In this document: piece by piece, positions 9,277 to 20,868 of the stretch
How the letters are laid out: each line of letters begins with the position of its first letter
Position numbering within the stretch: position 1 is the first letter of the stretch
Assembly (NCBI GenBank): GCA_030789695.1
Contig: CM061140.1
Location: 80,848,422 to 80,912,421 of the forward strand
Source of the DNA: Scilla litardierei
Taxonomy: Eukaryota; Streptophyta; Magnoliopsida; Asparagales; Asparagaceae
Length of the DNA: 64,000 nucleotides
Direction of reading: 5' to 3'
Program-made: the position numbers and the translations under genes
The notes under the pieces: generated by a model
Seen by the model: only the letters and a program-made list of their open reading frames with translations
Databases searched by the model: none
Told to the model about the DNA's origin: nothing

Positions 9277-10899
9277 TTAGCAAATGGCGGATCCCGGATG
9301 TATAACGGGGGTGGAAACTGCTCGATCCTTTTGCTCCTCCGCCAGCTGCTTTGGAGCTAGACCGCCACCGGCCTCCTTGGATTCCAGCAATACAACTCCA
9401 AGCATCTCCTTTGGATAATATGGATCATGTGGGAGACGAGCTGCATCAATCCAAGCCATGTCCTCATGCCCTACAAAAGCATTCCAAAATGGGTCGTCAA
9501 ACCAAATAAAAGAATGTAAATGCAATGGACGACAATCTGAAGCAAAAATATGCGAAAGTGCAAATTGGGCTTCAGAAATGCAAGGCATGAGATGGTGGGA
9601 ACTTCCCTGAAAAATTTCGCTAGGTGTGGCATGATACTTTGCCTCAGGAGGTGGTGGAAGTGGCTGCAGAGGGAAAACTGGAGTAAGAGGGAGCTCGGGC
9701 TCAATATATACCATCTCGCAATCCCCGTCACTATTCTCTTCCTCGACATCAACATCAACAATCTTTGCAGCACTCCCCACAACTGGTAACTGATCCTGAC
9801 AAACCTCCTCGATGACTGGCAAGTACGCATCCTGAGGCGAGGGAAGTGACATCTGTGATAGGACTGGAGGTAGACTCGTCTCAGGCAAATCTAAGCACAC
9901 ATCATCCTCGTCATCCCGGAAATAGTTCATCTCAGTCGTCCTCCCTAAGTACTCAATCGCCTCAACTTGTGAAGCTAACTCTGAAGTGGATTGTGGCTCA
10001 GGCCCCATGGTGTCCTCGATCTGCTCTCGGCCATCATGCACATCCGCTTCATCCTCAACCTCAAAGTGAAAATGCATCGTGTCACCGTTGTGGTCGACAC
10101 ACACTCCATCATCCGTCTTCTCTGACTCCTCAAAATATAATCTGTCAATATCCTCTACCTGGCTCTCATGCAACCCATCCTCCTGCTCTGCTCTGTATCC
10201 CATGGGGTCGTAAGAAAAAGAGCTCAAAGGTGGCTCCGTAAACTGACACTGGACCTGCTGCTCTGCATCCTGAAATGGAACCAAGGACTGGCCATCATCG
10301 TCATATCCAAGTGACGGCTCTCCAGATGGCGCAATCCGCTCACACTCTGCAAGGTCCCTCAGGTACAACCATGAATCCTCAGTTGAATAATCAAAGAACT
10401 CCCCACCGCAACTTATCTGCACGAAATCCCGCCCAGATGGCGATAATCCTGTGTAGAAGATCTACAGAAGATGATCCTCGTGGAAACTCTGGTGTGGGCA
10501 CACAAGCACCAAATCAGTGAACCTCTGCCAAGCCTGATGGTAGACCTCCCACTCAGCCTGGATAAAGCTCGCTATATGCTCCGTGGCCTGCCGCCCCTGT
10601 ACCTGCTCCAAAAAGATAGGCAAAAACACTCGGAGAAATTCAGCCTGAAAAGACAACCAAGTAAAATGTGAGTCGAGAGACAATGAATCAAACCAAAGTC
10701 TAGCATCATCTTGCAAAGAAGAGGGAAAAAATCTGAAGTATATGCAATCATCGCTAATGTTCCCACCAAGACATGAAAACATCCACTCTTCAAATTTTTT
10801 AATATGTAAATGAGGGTTCTCCCACTCCGAGCCATGTAAGTATGGCAGAAGTGGGATATCCTCCAAATCAACGTCCGAAAAATCTGAAGATGATGTCAT
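9277..10899 (-). pseudogene. gag: X gag-like ORF with acidic C-terminal extension, one stop
   Basis: The frame begins MTSSSDFSDVD at 10899. Its first half looks like a plant retrotransposon Gag: HIKKFEEWMFSC, DDARLWFDSL, WLSFQAEFLRVFLP, then YHQAWQRFTDLVLVCPHQ. A TAG at 10462-10464 interrupts it; the frame continues without a shift as IFYTGLSPSGRDF, the usual continuation of this domain, so the stop is a recent point change. The second half (about 10300-9277) is unusual: more than 300 residues rich in Asp, Glu and Pro with no zinc knuckle and no similarity I recognise. Total length would be about 540 codons. No pol follows. Confidence 0.8.
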
Positions 10900-11050
10900 G
10901 CGATAAAAAAATTTCAAAGAAAATGAAAATAAACAACCAAAAGACTCAATAAGTGGAAAATAAATAAATGGAAAGACACACACTAAGAGATAGAAGTGTC
11001 ACACTAAACTTTCAAAATCAATCAAAAAATGTTAATAATAGAAACCGGTG

Positions 11051-11068
11051 TCCCCGGCAACGGCGCCA
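11051..11068 (-). promoter_or_regulatory. X primer binding site
   Basis: The minus strand reads TGGCGCCGTTGCCGGGGA two bases after the LTR end (...CAACCA). This is the conserved primer-site block of Athila/Tat-type elements; the tRNA usually named is Asp, from memory of the family. Confidence 0.85.
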
Positions 11069-11070
11069 AT

Positions 11071-12664
11071 TGGTTGACTGCGGAGGACGCGCACGGGGCA
11101 CGCCTTCCACTCCCAAGCGTAGGAGTGTCAATGCAATAAAAATAACCGGTGAGTACCGGGTCGGATCACAGGGATAAGTCGTTCTATATTCACAAAATCT
11201 GATCGATAAAGAAAAATAAAGTGTTTTACAACCACCTCGCTAACGGTGGATGAGTGTGGGAAAAAGTGTGGTGAAATCAAAATTTTATCCTAAATGGCTA
11301 GGGTTAGAGAGCCAAAGTAGGAGTTAGGATAGCAAGGCGAGGATTATGGATTGCGGGTTCATTAAGATTGGCGTTAATTAAGCTCTAATTACCGCATATA
11401 ACTCAATTGGTCATCCGGCTAAGGAAGCCCAATCGGAAAATTTAACATTAACGGACATCACAATTAGCAATAGGGATGGATATATTATCATGACACTAAT
11501 CAAATTAGGTGCATGGATTCATCTCAAATTGTGCCCTCTCGGGACTTAACCAATTAAAGTTGTGTCCTAATAATAATGCAACATTAGCATGAAAATAGGC
11601 AAGAGGTAATTAGGGCAAAAATTAACAACCAACCCAATGAATCACAACCCAAACACTTCAATATTACTCTATCATCACGAAACAAGGGATGGAATTCTCA
11701 TTCACAAATTAACCCAAATTCATTACAATAGGGAGATATCAAAATACAAAGAGGAAGAGGAAAAATTTCACCCAAGCTTTCACCAAATGAGCCCCAGCCT
11801 CTTCCAATTTGCTCCTCCACCAAGCTTCTCCACCCTCCAATGGCCTCCAAGCTCCTCCCTAGCCCTTGGGGAAGAAGACTCCCCTCCAAGCCCTAGAAAA
11901 AACCAAAAACAGCAACAAGATATCCAAAAAACAAAGCTCCGCTTTCCAATTTTTGCACAGCTGCATTCAACTAGGCGGAACAGGCTTGCGGGTGTGAGTT
12001 TTGCCGCCCGAACCTGCCAAAAAACCCCGCACGCTGCCCGCTTGCAAAAGCCCCGCGCGCGTGCCTTAGAAAAACAAGCGGGGCCGGGTCGAAGACCCGA
12101 CCCGCTCAGCCCCCGGCGCCCGCACAAGCGGGCGCCGCAAAAAATCGAAAATTGGGGGGCACGTACGGGGCACGTACGGGGCACGTGCCCCCCCTGTTGC
12201 TCGTTCTTTGCGGGGCGGGCCGGCCGCTGGTCCGGCGCGCTCCGCAGCTCTTTTTTTATAAAAAATTTTATTTTATTTTTAAAAAAAACTTCAACTGCAC
12301 AGCGGCCCGCAAGAGCGCGGGCCGTTGGCCGGCCCAAAACAGCGTTATATATATATATTTTTTACTTTTTTTTAATAAATTCCAGAAATCCCCTCTTTGG
12401 CTCCAAAAATCACCAAAAATAGCCAGAAGCTCCCAAAAATTCTGGAAAAATTCCAGAACATCCAGAAATATCCTAGAAGTACCTGAAAAATAAGGGGAGC
12501 AAAAATTCGCCCATAAAAATCGTATTTTATGTATAAAATAAGATTAGGCGTTAATAATCCACGATATCACAAAAACACACGTATCAACACCAAAATTAAC
12601 ATGATATACACATAAAATACCCAGAAATGAGGGGGGAAATATGCAATTTAAATCCCGAATCACA
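11071..12664 (-). repeat. X 5' LTR
   Basis: 1594 bases from TGTGATTCGGG at 12664 to ...CCA at 11071 on the minus strand. A very GC-rich block lies at about 11980-12240, next to a T-rich and TATATATA stretch at 12260-12365 that could contain the promoter (minus strand reads TATATATATAACGC). The 12344-12664 part matches the 3' LTR remnant. Confidence 0.83.
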
Positions 12665-13245
12665 TACCCATATCATTTTTCTTTTTATTTGCATCATTAT
12701 CATACATGTATCCTCACCCACCCCGCCCTTATCATTTTTTCTCGGTGTGCCACACTTTGTACATTGAGGACACTGTGCAGTTTAGCTTGGGGGAGTGAGT
12801 GTCTCACGCACTTTTTATTTTCTTCACTTTTTCTTTTATTTTTTCCACCTTTCTTTATTTTACGCTTATTTTTACCCACTTTTTCATTTTTTTCTCATGC
12901 ATCACATTTTCTTACTTTTTGTGTGCCACTCATGTATAGTAGTTTTCATTTTCTTTTATCTTTATTTTCTTTAGCCCTTTTTGCTAGAGATGAATTTTCT
13001 GTGATGATGATGACGTGGTATTAGCTTATCTCTATATGTATATTATCTTGTCATGCCATCGTTTTTATTTCATATATCATATGATATGTCTTGATATGCA
13101 TTTGAGATAGTAACCCACACCTTTGATTATATGAATGTGGATGAAATTCTTCATTAGCTGAGTCTGATAAATTATATTGTATACTCTTCATAGAAAACAC
13201 ACCAAGCTTCACGCATTGATTGCCTATATTTGGAGTACTGCTTTG
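12665..13245 (+). mobile_element. Y, Athila/Tat-like element, 3' non-coding part, left fragment
   Basis: AT-rich non-coding DNA with ACATTGAGGACACTG...TTAGCTTGGGGGAG at 12760-12795, the plus-strand version of the Athila/Tat signature. It is T-rich after that and has no coding content. It ends at the CTTTG duplication (13241-13245) where C1 inserted, and continues at 54868. Its pol and 5' LTR are not in the window. Confidence 0.65.
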
Positions 13246-13639
13246 TGTTGGATATTGGACTCCCCGGATTTGGTTTTGGATGATGAACAAACATAAATAT
13301 ATCGTGAACTAACAATTTGTGAGCGCAGTTATGGAGATCGTTGCCAAACTTCTATGAATATCAAATGCGACGTCTCGAGACTTTTCAAAGCGCGTGATCG
13401 TATGCCTAAAGCTTCGTTGAAGCTTTTGGACCATTTTAGAAGTCATGAAGATTCGGATCGAAGCTTTCAAAGACGGTTCGTCAAGTTTTATTTATTGTCT
13501 TTTAGCTTCGTTCCGTAGAACGTTAAGCCTTGAGTAGGTCTTATGTTTTAATCTTCATAACGCTCCTATTTTAGACATAGGATCTTAGTAGAAGTCCTTA
13601 CGAACTTTCCCGAAGCTTCGAGCTTCGATTCGGGACTTT

Positions 13640-14190
13640 TTGTGCATGTTAGTTGGTTCAAGAAGAAGAACCAACCGACTAGATGGTGATCTAGTCGGTC
13701 GGTAATGCTTCTTGGACTGACTAGTTTGCCTTCTCACTTCTAAGCTCTTTACTGTTTACAGTTAGTCGGTCTACGTTGACTCACCTACCGACTAGTTTGT
13801 GATCTAGTCGGTCAGTGATGCTTCTTAGACTGACTAGTTGAGCTTTCCTTGTACAGTCCAAGTTACTGTTTATCGTTAGTCGGTCTATGTTCATTTAGCG
13901 ACCGACTAGTTGATGAACTAGTTTGTCAACTTTTGTTCTTGGACCGACTAACTCAATTTGTACTCAGACTATTTGTTTTATCTCTTAGTCGGTCCAAGTT
14001 TACTCACCGACCGACTAGTTGTGAAACTAGTCGGTTGGCAAGTGTTCTTTGACCGACTAGTTCTGTTAGTCTGAACTTCGACCTATTCCGTGTTCACCAG
14101 TTAGTCGGTTCATGCTGTTTGACCGACCGACTAGTTGACGAACTAGTCGGTCGGTGGTTGTTCTTTGACCGACTAGTTTGGTTCAGAATA
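13640..14190 (+). repeat. tandem TAGTCGGTC/GACCGACTA repeat in C1 LTR
   Basis: The same ~115-base unit and the same alternating 10-mers as in the gypsy A LTR, here placed directly upstream of the TATA box. The second LTR copy is at 53550-54060. Confidence 0.85.
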
Positions 14191-14241
14191 GAGCCGTTGG
14201 AGCATTAATTGAAACGTTTTTCTCTCTCTCTTTCCTCTAAC

Positions 14242-14251
14242 CTATATATAC
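14242..14251 (+). promoter_or_regulatory. C1 LTR TATA box
   Basis: CTATATATAC lies after a CT-rich run and just downstream of the tandem repeat array. The matching site in the 3' LTR is at about 54124-54133. Confidence 0.6.
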
Positions 14252-14995
14252 TTAGTGTGCTGCATTCATTGCACTCAAGGCTGATTTTAAGAGAAGTTTA
14301 GAGATCAAAGAGAAAGCATTTACTCTCATTCAAAGCTCTTTCATTCCATTCAAGAATCTCTCCCTCACTCTTATTTCAAAAGAGAGATTCATTGATTGTG
14401 AGCCTTCGAAGCCAAGTTCTTGATCCTAGGTCACCAACAATCTCATAGCTCTCCATAGCTGATCTACATCTTGGAGCTAGGATTTGGTGCCTCTTCATCT
14501 TCCCCAAAATCTGTTTTGCCCTAAATCGTAAGTTTACTCAAGGCATATGTATTTTGTGGTAAGATCTTTCATTTCATTTTACATTGTTATTGTAAGTGAT
14601 TCACTCTCGGTTGTGAGAGTTTTGTTTGTGATCCCGGGTTGTGGGAGTCACAATTTTCATTTGTGTATGATTTGACTTGTGAAGGTTTTTCACAAGTATT
14701 TCATAGTGGAAATCTTGAGTTAGGGTTTCTAACTCAAGTATCCGGAAGTGATCCGGGTGGTTGTGACGTAGGATCACCGGGAACAAGTCGGGGAGACTTG
14801 GGTGGATCCGAACCCAGTAATACTGCTTGTTTGCGATTGTCTTATTTGTTGTCGATTATTTACTATTCCGCATTTCCGCATTAATTGGTAGAGTTTGCAA
14901 GACAATTAGGAATTATCCTCTTAATTATTTTAAAGTACTATTCACCCCCCCCCCCCCTCTAGTACTTGTGCAGTAGCTTAGCAGGGCATTACATT

Positions 14996-15013
14996 TGGTA
15001 TCAGAGCCAAGTC
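14996..15013 (+). promoter_or_regulatory. C1 primer binding site (initiator Met)
   Basis: TGGTATCAGAGCCAAGTC begins two bases after the LTR end. It is the standard plant initiator-Met tRNA complement. Confidence 0.93.
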
Positions 15014-15020
15014 TATAGCT

Positions 15021-17300
15021 ATGTCTGCCAACGACAACAAGACCGTTCGTCCACCTTCCGACTAAAGCACCATCAAGAATCGTGAAGGAGCGTCTTCGGT
15101 GATGGAAGGCCACTCCTCAACGAGGCCTCCCTTCTTCAACGGTACCAACTACGGGTACTGGAAATGCCGGATGGAAACTTTCCTCCGGAGTGCTTCACTA
15201 TGGAGGGCCACGATGAAGGAGTATGTCGAGCCCGCCGAAGAAGATTTCGTGAAATGGACTACCGCGGAGGTCGCCGCGGAGGTAAGCAATGCCAAGGCAA
15301 TGAACGCCTTGAAATGCGCTTTGGAGCCTGAGGATTTCAATAAGATATGCACATGTAAGAGTGCATATCAAATATGGAACTCCCTCCTCATCTTGCATGA
15401 AGAAACGAGTAGGGTAAGAGATTCTAAACTCGTTGCAGTTAATAAAGATTTCGAGTTGTTTCATATGCTACAGGGTGAGAAGATGAAGGAGTACTATGCT
15501 CGCTTCGTCGACATCATAAACGAGTTGGAGGCTCTCGGTAAGACCTACACCCAAAAGGAGAAAGTCTCGAAGATTTTCGATGGACTTCCTTCTAGTTGGG
15601 AGAAACGTACCTTCGCCATCGAGGATGGTAATGATATGAAAACTTATACTGTTGTTCAACTAATGTGTACCTTGATGTCTTATGAGGTACGCAAGGATAG
15701 CAAGTTGAAGTTGCAGGAAAAGATCAAGTCCTACCTAAAGCAAGATGAGCCAAAGAAGAATGTTATTACTTTCAAGGCCGCTCCATCAACTTCCACATCG
15801 ATCGATGATGAAAACTCGGAAGATGAGTTGGACTTGGAGTCCATGGCTCTCATGGCCAAGAAGTTCAATCGGTTCTTCCGAAAAGGTAACTTCAAAAACA
15901 AATCGAAGTTTAATTATTCTAACGCCTCCTCTCCTTTGTGTTTCAAATGCAACAAGCCAGGACACATGAAAGCGGATTGTCCTCAAAACAAGCACAAGGA
16001 GAAGTGGAAGGCGCCGAAGTTCGAAAAGTCCAAGAAGTATAAGAAAGGGTACAAAAGGGGCTTGTCGGGACATTCACCGACTCCGATGATTCCTCTAGTG
16101 GAGAGTCAGATGATGAGCAAGTGGAGTAAGCACACATGTGCTTCATGGCTAGAGAGGAGCAAGATAAAGATTCATCTTCCGATGATAGCGACAACGAAGG
16201 CGATTAGGTAACCATGGATGACCTTAGAAATGCTAATGAGCAGTTATGGTCTAAATACACTAAATTAGTAAATAGGTATACTAAAGTAAAAGATGATTTA
16301 GCTAGCATCCAAACCTCGCCTAAAACTATCATCACCAACAACGACACCGTTGTTGAAGAGTTGAAGAATGAGATTGTTAATCTCAAGACTCAACTTGAAC
16401 ATGTTAGTATTAAGGATCCGGAAGAACACAAGATAGCGGATTTGACTTCTCAAAACTCGACTTTGAGTATTGAGAATGAGAATCTCAAATCTCGTGTTTA
16501 TGTGCTCACATCGCAAGTATCCACTTTGGATGCTTCTATGCGTTCTCTCACCGAGAAATATGAGAACACATTAGGCCGAATTAATAAATTCAACAAGGGT
16601 AAGGACCATTTGGAAAAAATCCTAAATGACTTACTCCTGACCAATCACCACATTGGTTTGGGGTATACGATGGGAAATTCATCCAAAGCGGCCACTACTT
16701 TTGTTAGGCCAACTTCCGATGCCTCAACGAGTGATAGCAAACACTCTATTGGTAGTTCATCTACCAATGGTGCTTCCACCTCGTACACACCTTCATTTGG
16801 AAAGAAACCCACTTTGGGTGGACTTCCAAAGAAGGGCCATGCTTACATGTACACGAATACCATGCCACGTAGGAACACACGTCCTACTCCACCGGCTCAC
16901 ACATATGATGATTTCTATGCTACACATCCACGGACACGTGCACACCATGTGAGACACCCACACACACGTGTTCTTCCACATGCATATGTACACCCACATC
17001 ATCGTATGAATAATTATCCACATGCACCATTCCATCATGTTCCTTATGCCTATCCATGACATGCATCACGTAGAAACCAACAACGCATGCATGCTCCCAA
17101 TAGGATGAGGGCTTCCAAAATCGTCACAATTTGGAGCCCAAAGGACACAAGCATGGATGAAAAACAAGTTTACATGAATGATTATTTTATGAATGTAGTT
17201 GATAATGATAATTATGTGGGGAAGTCTAAGTCCAATTGGACTTGGCCTCCAAAGGTCTAATCTTTTGGACCCAATGACCTTGGGTACCATGATACGATAT
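15021..17300 (+). pseudogene. gag: C1 gag with CCHC knuckle and coiled-coil C-part, broken
   Basis: The in-frame start is ATG at 15021, 27 codons before the ATG at 15102, with TAA at 15063-15065 in between. The capsid-type region reads PFFNGTNYGYWKCRMETFL, then QIWNSLLILHEET and KIFDGLPSSWE; the knuckle is CFKCNKPGHMKADC. Near 16060 the frame shifts and continues as an acidic Ser/Asp-rich stretch with TAA near 16127 and TAG near 16205. From 16214 it reads a long heptad-rich coiled-coil (NANEQLWSKYTKLVN...), as in SIRE/Maximus Gag, then a His/Pro-rich end. A further frame change must lie between 17060 and 17370 to reach the protease. Confidence 0.88.
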
Positions 17301-17339
17301 TTTCTATCTTTAGGTACTCAAGAAAAAGAAACGGAGCAA

Positions 17340-18379
17340 CAAATTTAAATTTAGCTCCAAGAGAAATTGGATACTTGATAGCGGGTGTTCAAAACACATG
17401 ACGGGTGACGCTCAATTGCTCTCCGGAGTGGTTCCCATTGCAAATGGAAACCGGGTAGTCTTTGGAGGCAACGAGAGCGGAACCATCATAGGTGTTGGTA
17501 AAGTGGGTAATCCTTCTAAACCTATTATAAATGATGTTTACCTTGTTAAAAGATTAAACCACAATCTCATTTCAATAAGCCAACTTTGTGACAAAGGTTA
17601 AAAAGTTAGCTTTGCGAAAGGAATGTGCCATATTTTAAGAAAAGATAATAATGAATTATTGTTTTTCGGCACACGCCATAAGGATATATATATCCTAGAT
17701 CTTCCAAGATCACATGAACAATGTCTCATTGCCAAACAACACTTATGGCATCGACGTTTTGGTCATGTGAACTTTGGAACACTATTTAAGCTTTCCAAGT
17801 TAAATTCTATTAGAGGCTTCCCTAAGCTTGTCTTTCAAAAGAAAAGTTTTTGTGACTTGTGTCAACAAGGCAAGCTTCCAAAATCGTCTTTTAAACCTAA
17901 GAAAAGCATTTCTTCTAAGCGGCCACTAGAGCTATTACATCTAGATTTATTTGGGCCAACTAGAGTTGCTTCATTAGGAAATACACGATATGGACTTGTC
18001 ATCGTTGATGACTTTTCTAGGTTTACTTGGGTATTTTCTTTGAGTAATAACAATGATGCTTTTGAAAACTTCACAATTTTTGTTAAGAAAGTACAAAATC
18101 TCATTGGACCCACCATTGTCACTATTCGTAGTGATCATGGAGGGGAATTTGAGAATGAGTCTTTTGAGAACTTTTGTGATGAGGTTGGTATTACACACAC
18201 CTTTTCATTCCCTCGCGCACCTCCTTAAAATGGTGTTGTTGAGAGAAAGAATAGGATGCTAGTGGAGTGTGCTCACACTATGCTTGATGATAGCCAACTT
18301 GGCCATCAATTTTGGGCGGAAGCGGTACACACTGCTTGCTATGTGTTTAATAGAATACTTTTGAGGCCCGACACTAAAC
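17340..18379 (+). pseudogene. pol: C1 pol part 1: protease and integrase N-part
   Basis: The protease motif LDSGCSKHMTGD is typical of SIRE-type copia. It is followed by a pre-integrase region with TAA at 17599-17601. The integrase zinc finger (HRRFGH ... CDLCQQGK) and catalytic Asp residues (LHLDLFGP, IRSDHGGEF) are visible. TAA at 18226-18228 precedes the block with the catalytic Glu (NGVVERKNR), which is otherwise in frame. The gene is interrupted at 18384/18385 by B-1 and resumes at 29809 after the AAACT duplication. Confidence 0.9.
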
Positions 18380-18954
18380 AAACTTGTAACGGTCGCTTTC
18401 CGGCCTTATGTGATTTTCTGCGTGCACGTGCGTTAGCGTGCACGTACTTTATTAGACTAATTCTGGCTTCAAGTTTATGCGTTGTGTCATGCCGTTGTAA
18501 TCGTTTGTGAGTGTAGCTATTCTTGGTAAGTTTTGGGAACATCCTTTCGCGGTCGTTTCTCGCAAAACGAAGTTGAATCGATAGGGGCGTTTTGGTCATT
18601 TGGCTCAAAACGTCGTCCCGAATTTTACATAAATTCTTGGTAGGCGCTACGCACGATCGGGCTCCGTAGATCTGTGCGTCTCGTCTCCGCGATCGCCCCG
18701 GTATTTTCGGATTATTTTTCTGACGCCCGGATTGAGAGTTATCGCTCAGATTAATCTGGACCATTGATTTGCCCATCCAGTTCAAATTTCGAATTATAGC
18801 CAAATCTGGCCAAATCTCTACTAAATCTGTCTTAATCTTTTCCTAAACTGTTTCACTAAAACCCCCTAGACTTACCCAAGTTTGTACACCCCTTTGACAC
18901 TCAATATCCCCCCTCTCTCCTATTAATCCAAGGGTCATATATCAATAAAACACC

Positions 18955-19000
18955 CTTATTATATACCCTAACCCTAAAATTAACCCTAACCCTAAAAAAA
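18955..19000 (+). promoter_or_regulatory. B-1 LTR promoter: TATA plus telo-box repeats
   Basis: TTATTATATACC is followed directly by CCCTAACCCTAAAAT and TAACCCTAACCCTAAA. TATA with nearby AACCCTAA telo-boxes is a known plant promoter arrangement. The 3' LTR has the same at about 27087-27128. This is an interstitial motif, not a telomere. Confidence 0.55.
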
Positions 19001-20280
19001 AAATCAAAACCCCCTTCACGTTCGCAGCCGCCGCCACCCACAAAATCTCTCCCGTCCGATCTTCTCTCTCTCCCTCTTTCCCTCACGGCGGCACGGCGAT
19101 CCGCCGCCGCCGACCCCCAAAATCCCCCTCCTACCTCAGATCCCCTCTCCCTCTCGCTCCTCCCTTGCCTCGCGAACCCCCGCCATCGCGATCCGCCCTC
19201 ACCGCACGCCTCCGCCGCCGCGATCCGTGCTCCGCCGCCGCGATTTTCCCCCAACCGTCGCGAGCCCGCCCTCTCCAACCTCGCTGCGATCCGCCGCCGC
19301 CGCCACGACTTCGCCCGCAGCAGCCGCCACCGAACCCCGATCGCAAGCGCCGCCCCGCTCGCCTGGACTCTCGCACGACGCCGCCTGCCGTGGCCTTCCG
19401 ACCGCCGCTCACGCCTTCTCCGACCACCTAGCCACCGCCACCGACCGCCAGCTATCCCTCGCAGCCCTCTCAACCGCCGGAGGAGGCTGCCACAGCCTCA
19501 CCGGGCTGCTTTCCCGTCGCACAGCGGCAACGTCAGCAGCCTGACGCTACTGCTGCGATTTTCAGGCGCCCCCTCGCCTGTCGGTTGTCGCCGAGACACC
19601 TCAGTCGCCTTGGGTCATCGGAGGATTCTTCCTCCGGTCCGCAGCTCTGCCGAGAACCTGTTGCGCAGCCTTTCACAGCTGCGCGCAGCCCTGTACAACT
19701 ACTGTGATCCTTCCGATCGGTGCGTCGCCACGTCAGTTGTCTCCAAGACCCCCTGAGGCCTTCGTGTTGCCCGCGACACAACACCGTGCACTACTACCCC
19801 CATTGCCCGCTGTTCGACGTCAATCACCCCGCTGTTCGCTGTTTTGCCATGGACTGATTGCACTCGCTGATCGCACTTCGTCCGCTGCCCGGACGAGTCT
19901 CACTACGCTACCCGTAGTTGGGACACTGTAGACACCGCAGACACCCCTCCGTTCAGACCCTACGTCCGCACTACTTCAGACTCCGGAGAGGTTGGTTTTC
20001 TCGTAACTCGTAGCGAAACCCACCCGTAGCCAAAACTGAAAACCTAACTAAAATCGGCAACTAAACTCACTAAATTTAATTTCTGCTCCTTTAAAATGTT
20101 GTGAACAATAGAATCGACGATCGGACTTTTGAACTGTGCACATAGGATAGAATCGTCGGATAGGCTGATCGGACACTTTTGACTTGTGACAGTTAGGGTA
20201 GCCACGCTTAACTTAGAAATGAACCTAAATAGGATTTGACGAAAATCGCGACTTGACACCGTCGCAATGATCCTTTTCAG

Positions 20281-20346
20281 ACGGACTACCGCGGACGCGA
20301 CGACCGGACGAGACGCCCCGGACCGACGACGCACTCGCCAATCCAG
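20281..20346 (+). other. candidate leader exon in B-1 LTR
   Basis: 66 bases between CCTTTTCAG and CAG|GCAAGT, a strong GC-AG donor. B-2 preserves both borders (minus strand near 38200-38125), and family A has an equivalent 63-base segment (280-342). If joined to the AG at 21235-21236, one frame runs into the acidic segment without a stop in B-1. Splicing is inferred only. Confidence 0.4.
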
Positions 20347-20590
20347 GCAAGTGTATCCACTTGCGTTTGACTGTGCTTCAGTTCCAGTTTGTAGAACTGT
20401 TAGGTTGTGTGTGATGAGAACCGGACGTGAAATGATAGCGTCCGGGACGACCCGTGACGGCTCAGACTTGACGACGAAGTCTGAGCCTGACAACAATAAA
20501 CTGCTGACACCATAGGACTATCTTGCGTGTGCGTGCGTGTGGACACCCTAGAATAACACTCCCTACACTGGTCGTGTCGTGTCTTGTTAC

Positions 20591-20868
20591 ACAAAAAGCC
20601 TACGGGCGTTTCAGATGCTTCCCGAGCGGAAGTGATCTCCGTGATACAAAAAGCCTTTGGGCGTTTCGGATGCTTCCCTCCGCGGAAGTGATCCATGTGA
20701 CCCAAAAAGCCTACGGGCGTTTCAGATGCTTCCCGAGCGGAAGTGATCTCTGTGTTCTCAAAAAGCCTACGGGCGTTTCAGATGCTTCCCGAGCGGAAGT
20801 GATCTCCGTGATACAAAAAGCCTACGGGCGTTTCAGGTGCTTCCCTAGCGGAAGTGATCTCTGTACTT
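20591..20868 (+). repeat. five-unit minisatellite in B-1 5' LTR
   Basis: Units of about 55-59 bases, each with CAAAAAGCCTACGGGCG, TTTCAGATGCTTCC and GCGGAAGTGATCTC. The 3' LTR copy is at 28720-28997; diverged versions in B-2 are at 37600-37872 and 45361-45632. Translation of the array gives periodic peptides in several frames, which explains the ORFs there. Confidence 0.93.

Larger units (their letters stand above)
7779..12664 (-). mobile_element. X, non-autonomous Athila/Tat-like Ty3 element
   Basis: On the minus strand the order is 5' LTR (12664-11071), a PBS reading TGGCGCCGTTGCCGGGGA, a gag-like ORF, about 1.2 kb of non-coding DNA containing the Athila-type motif CATTGAGGACAATG...AAGTTGGGGGG, a polypurine tract and a truncated 3' LTR (8082-7779). 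No protease, RT or integrase is encoded anywhere in its 3 kb internal region, so it would depend on enzymes supplied in trans. The PBS and GAGGACAATG motifs are hallmarks of Athila/Tat plant elements. Confidence 0.82.
13246..14993 (+). repeat. C1 5' LTR
   Basis: TGTTGGATATTGG ... GGGCATTACA, 1748 bases. It contains the TAGTCGGTC tandem repeat, a TATA box and a C homopolymer near its 3' end. It pairs with 53126-54867. Confidence 0.95.

Noticed and set aside
16204..17062. Minus-strand ORFs opposite the C1 gag C-part, rich in Met, Trp and Cys
   Set aside because: Antisense of a His/Pro-rich Gag tail; no coding signature.
18960..19000. CCCTAAC repeats as telomere or telomere-proximal sequence
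   Set aside because: Only about four interrupted units, at the same place in both LTRs of B-1; they belong to the LTR promoter.
18901..19544. Long open frames on both strands in the GC-rich LTR leader of B-1 (and 27123-27673 in the 3' LTR)
   Set aside because: They arise from CCG/GCC-rich sequence that lacks stops in several frames at once. No domain is visible and the frames overlap on both strands.
20591..20868. Regularly spaced repeats that might be read as a CRISPR-like array
   Set aside because: Units are adjacent tandem repeats without unique spacers, and the genome is a plant. It is a minisatellite in an LTR.
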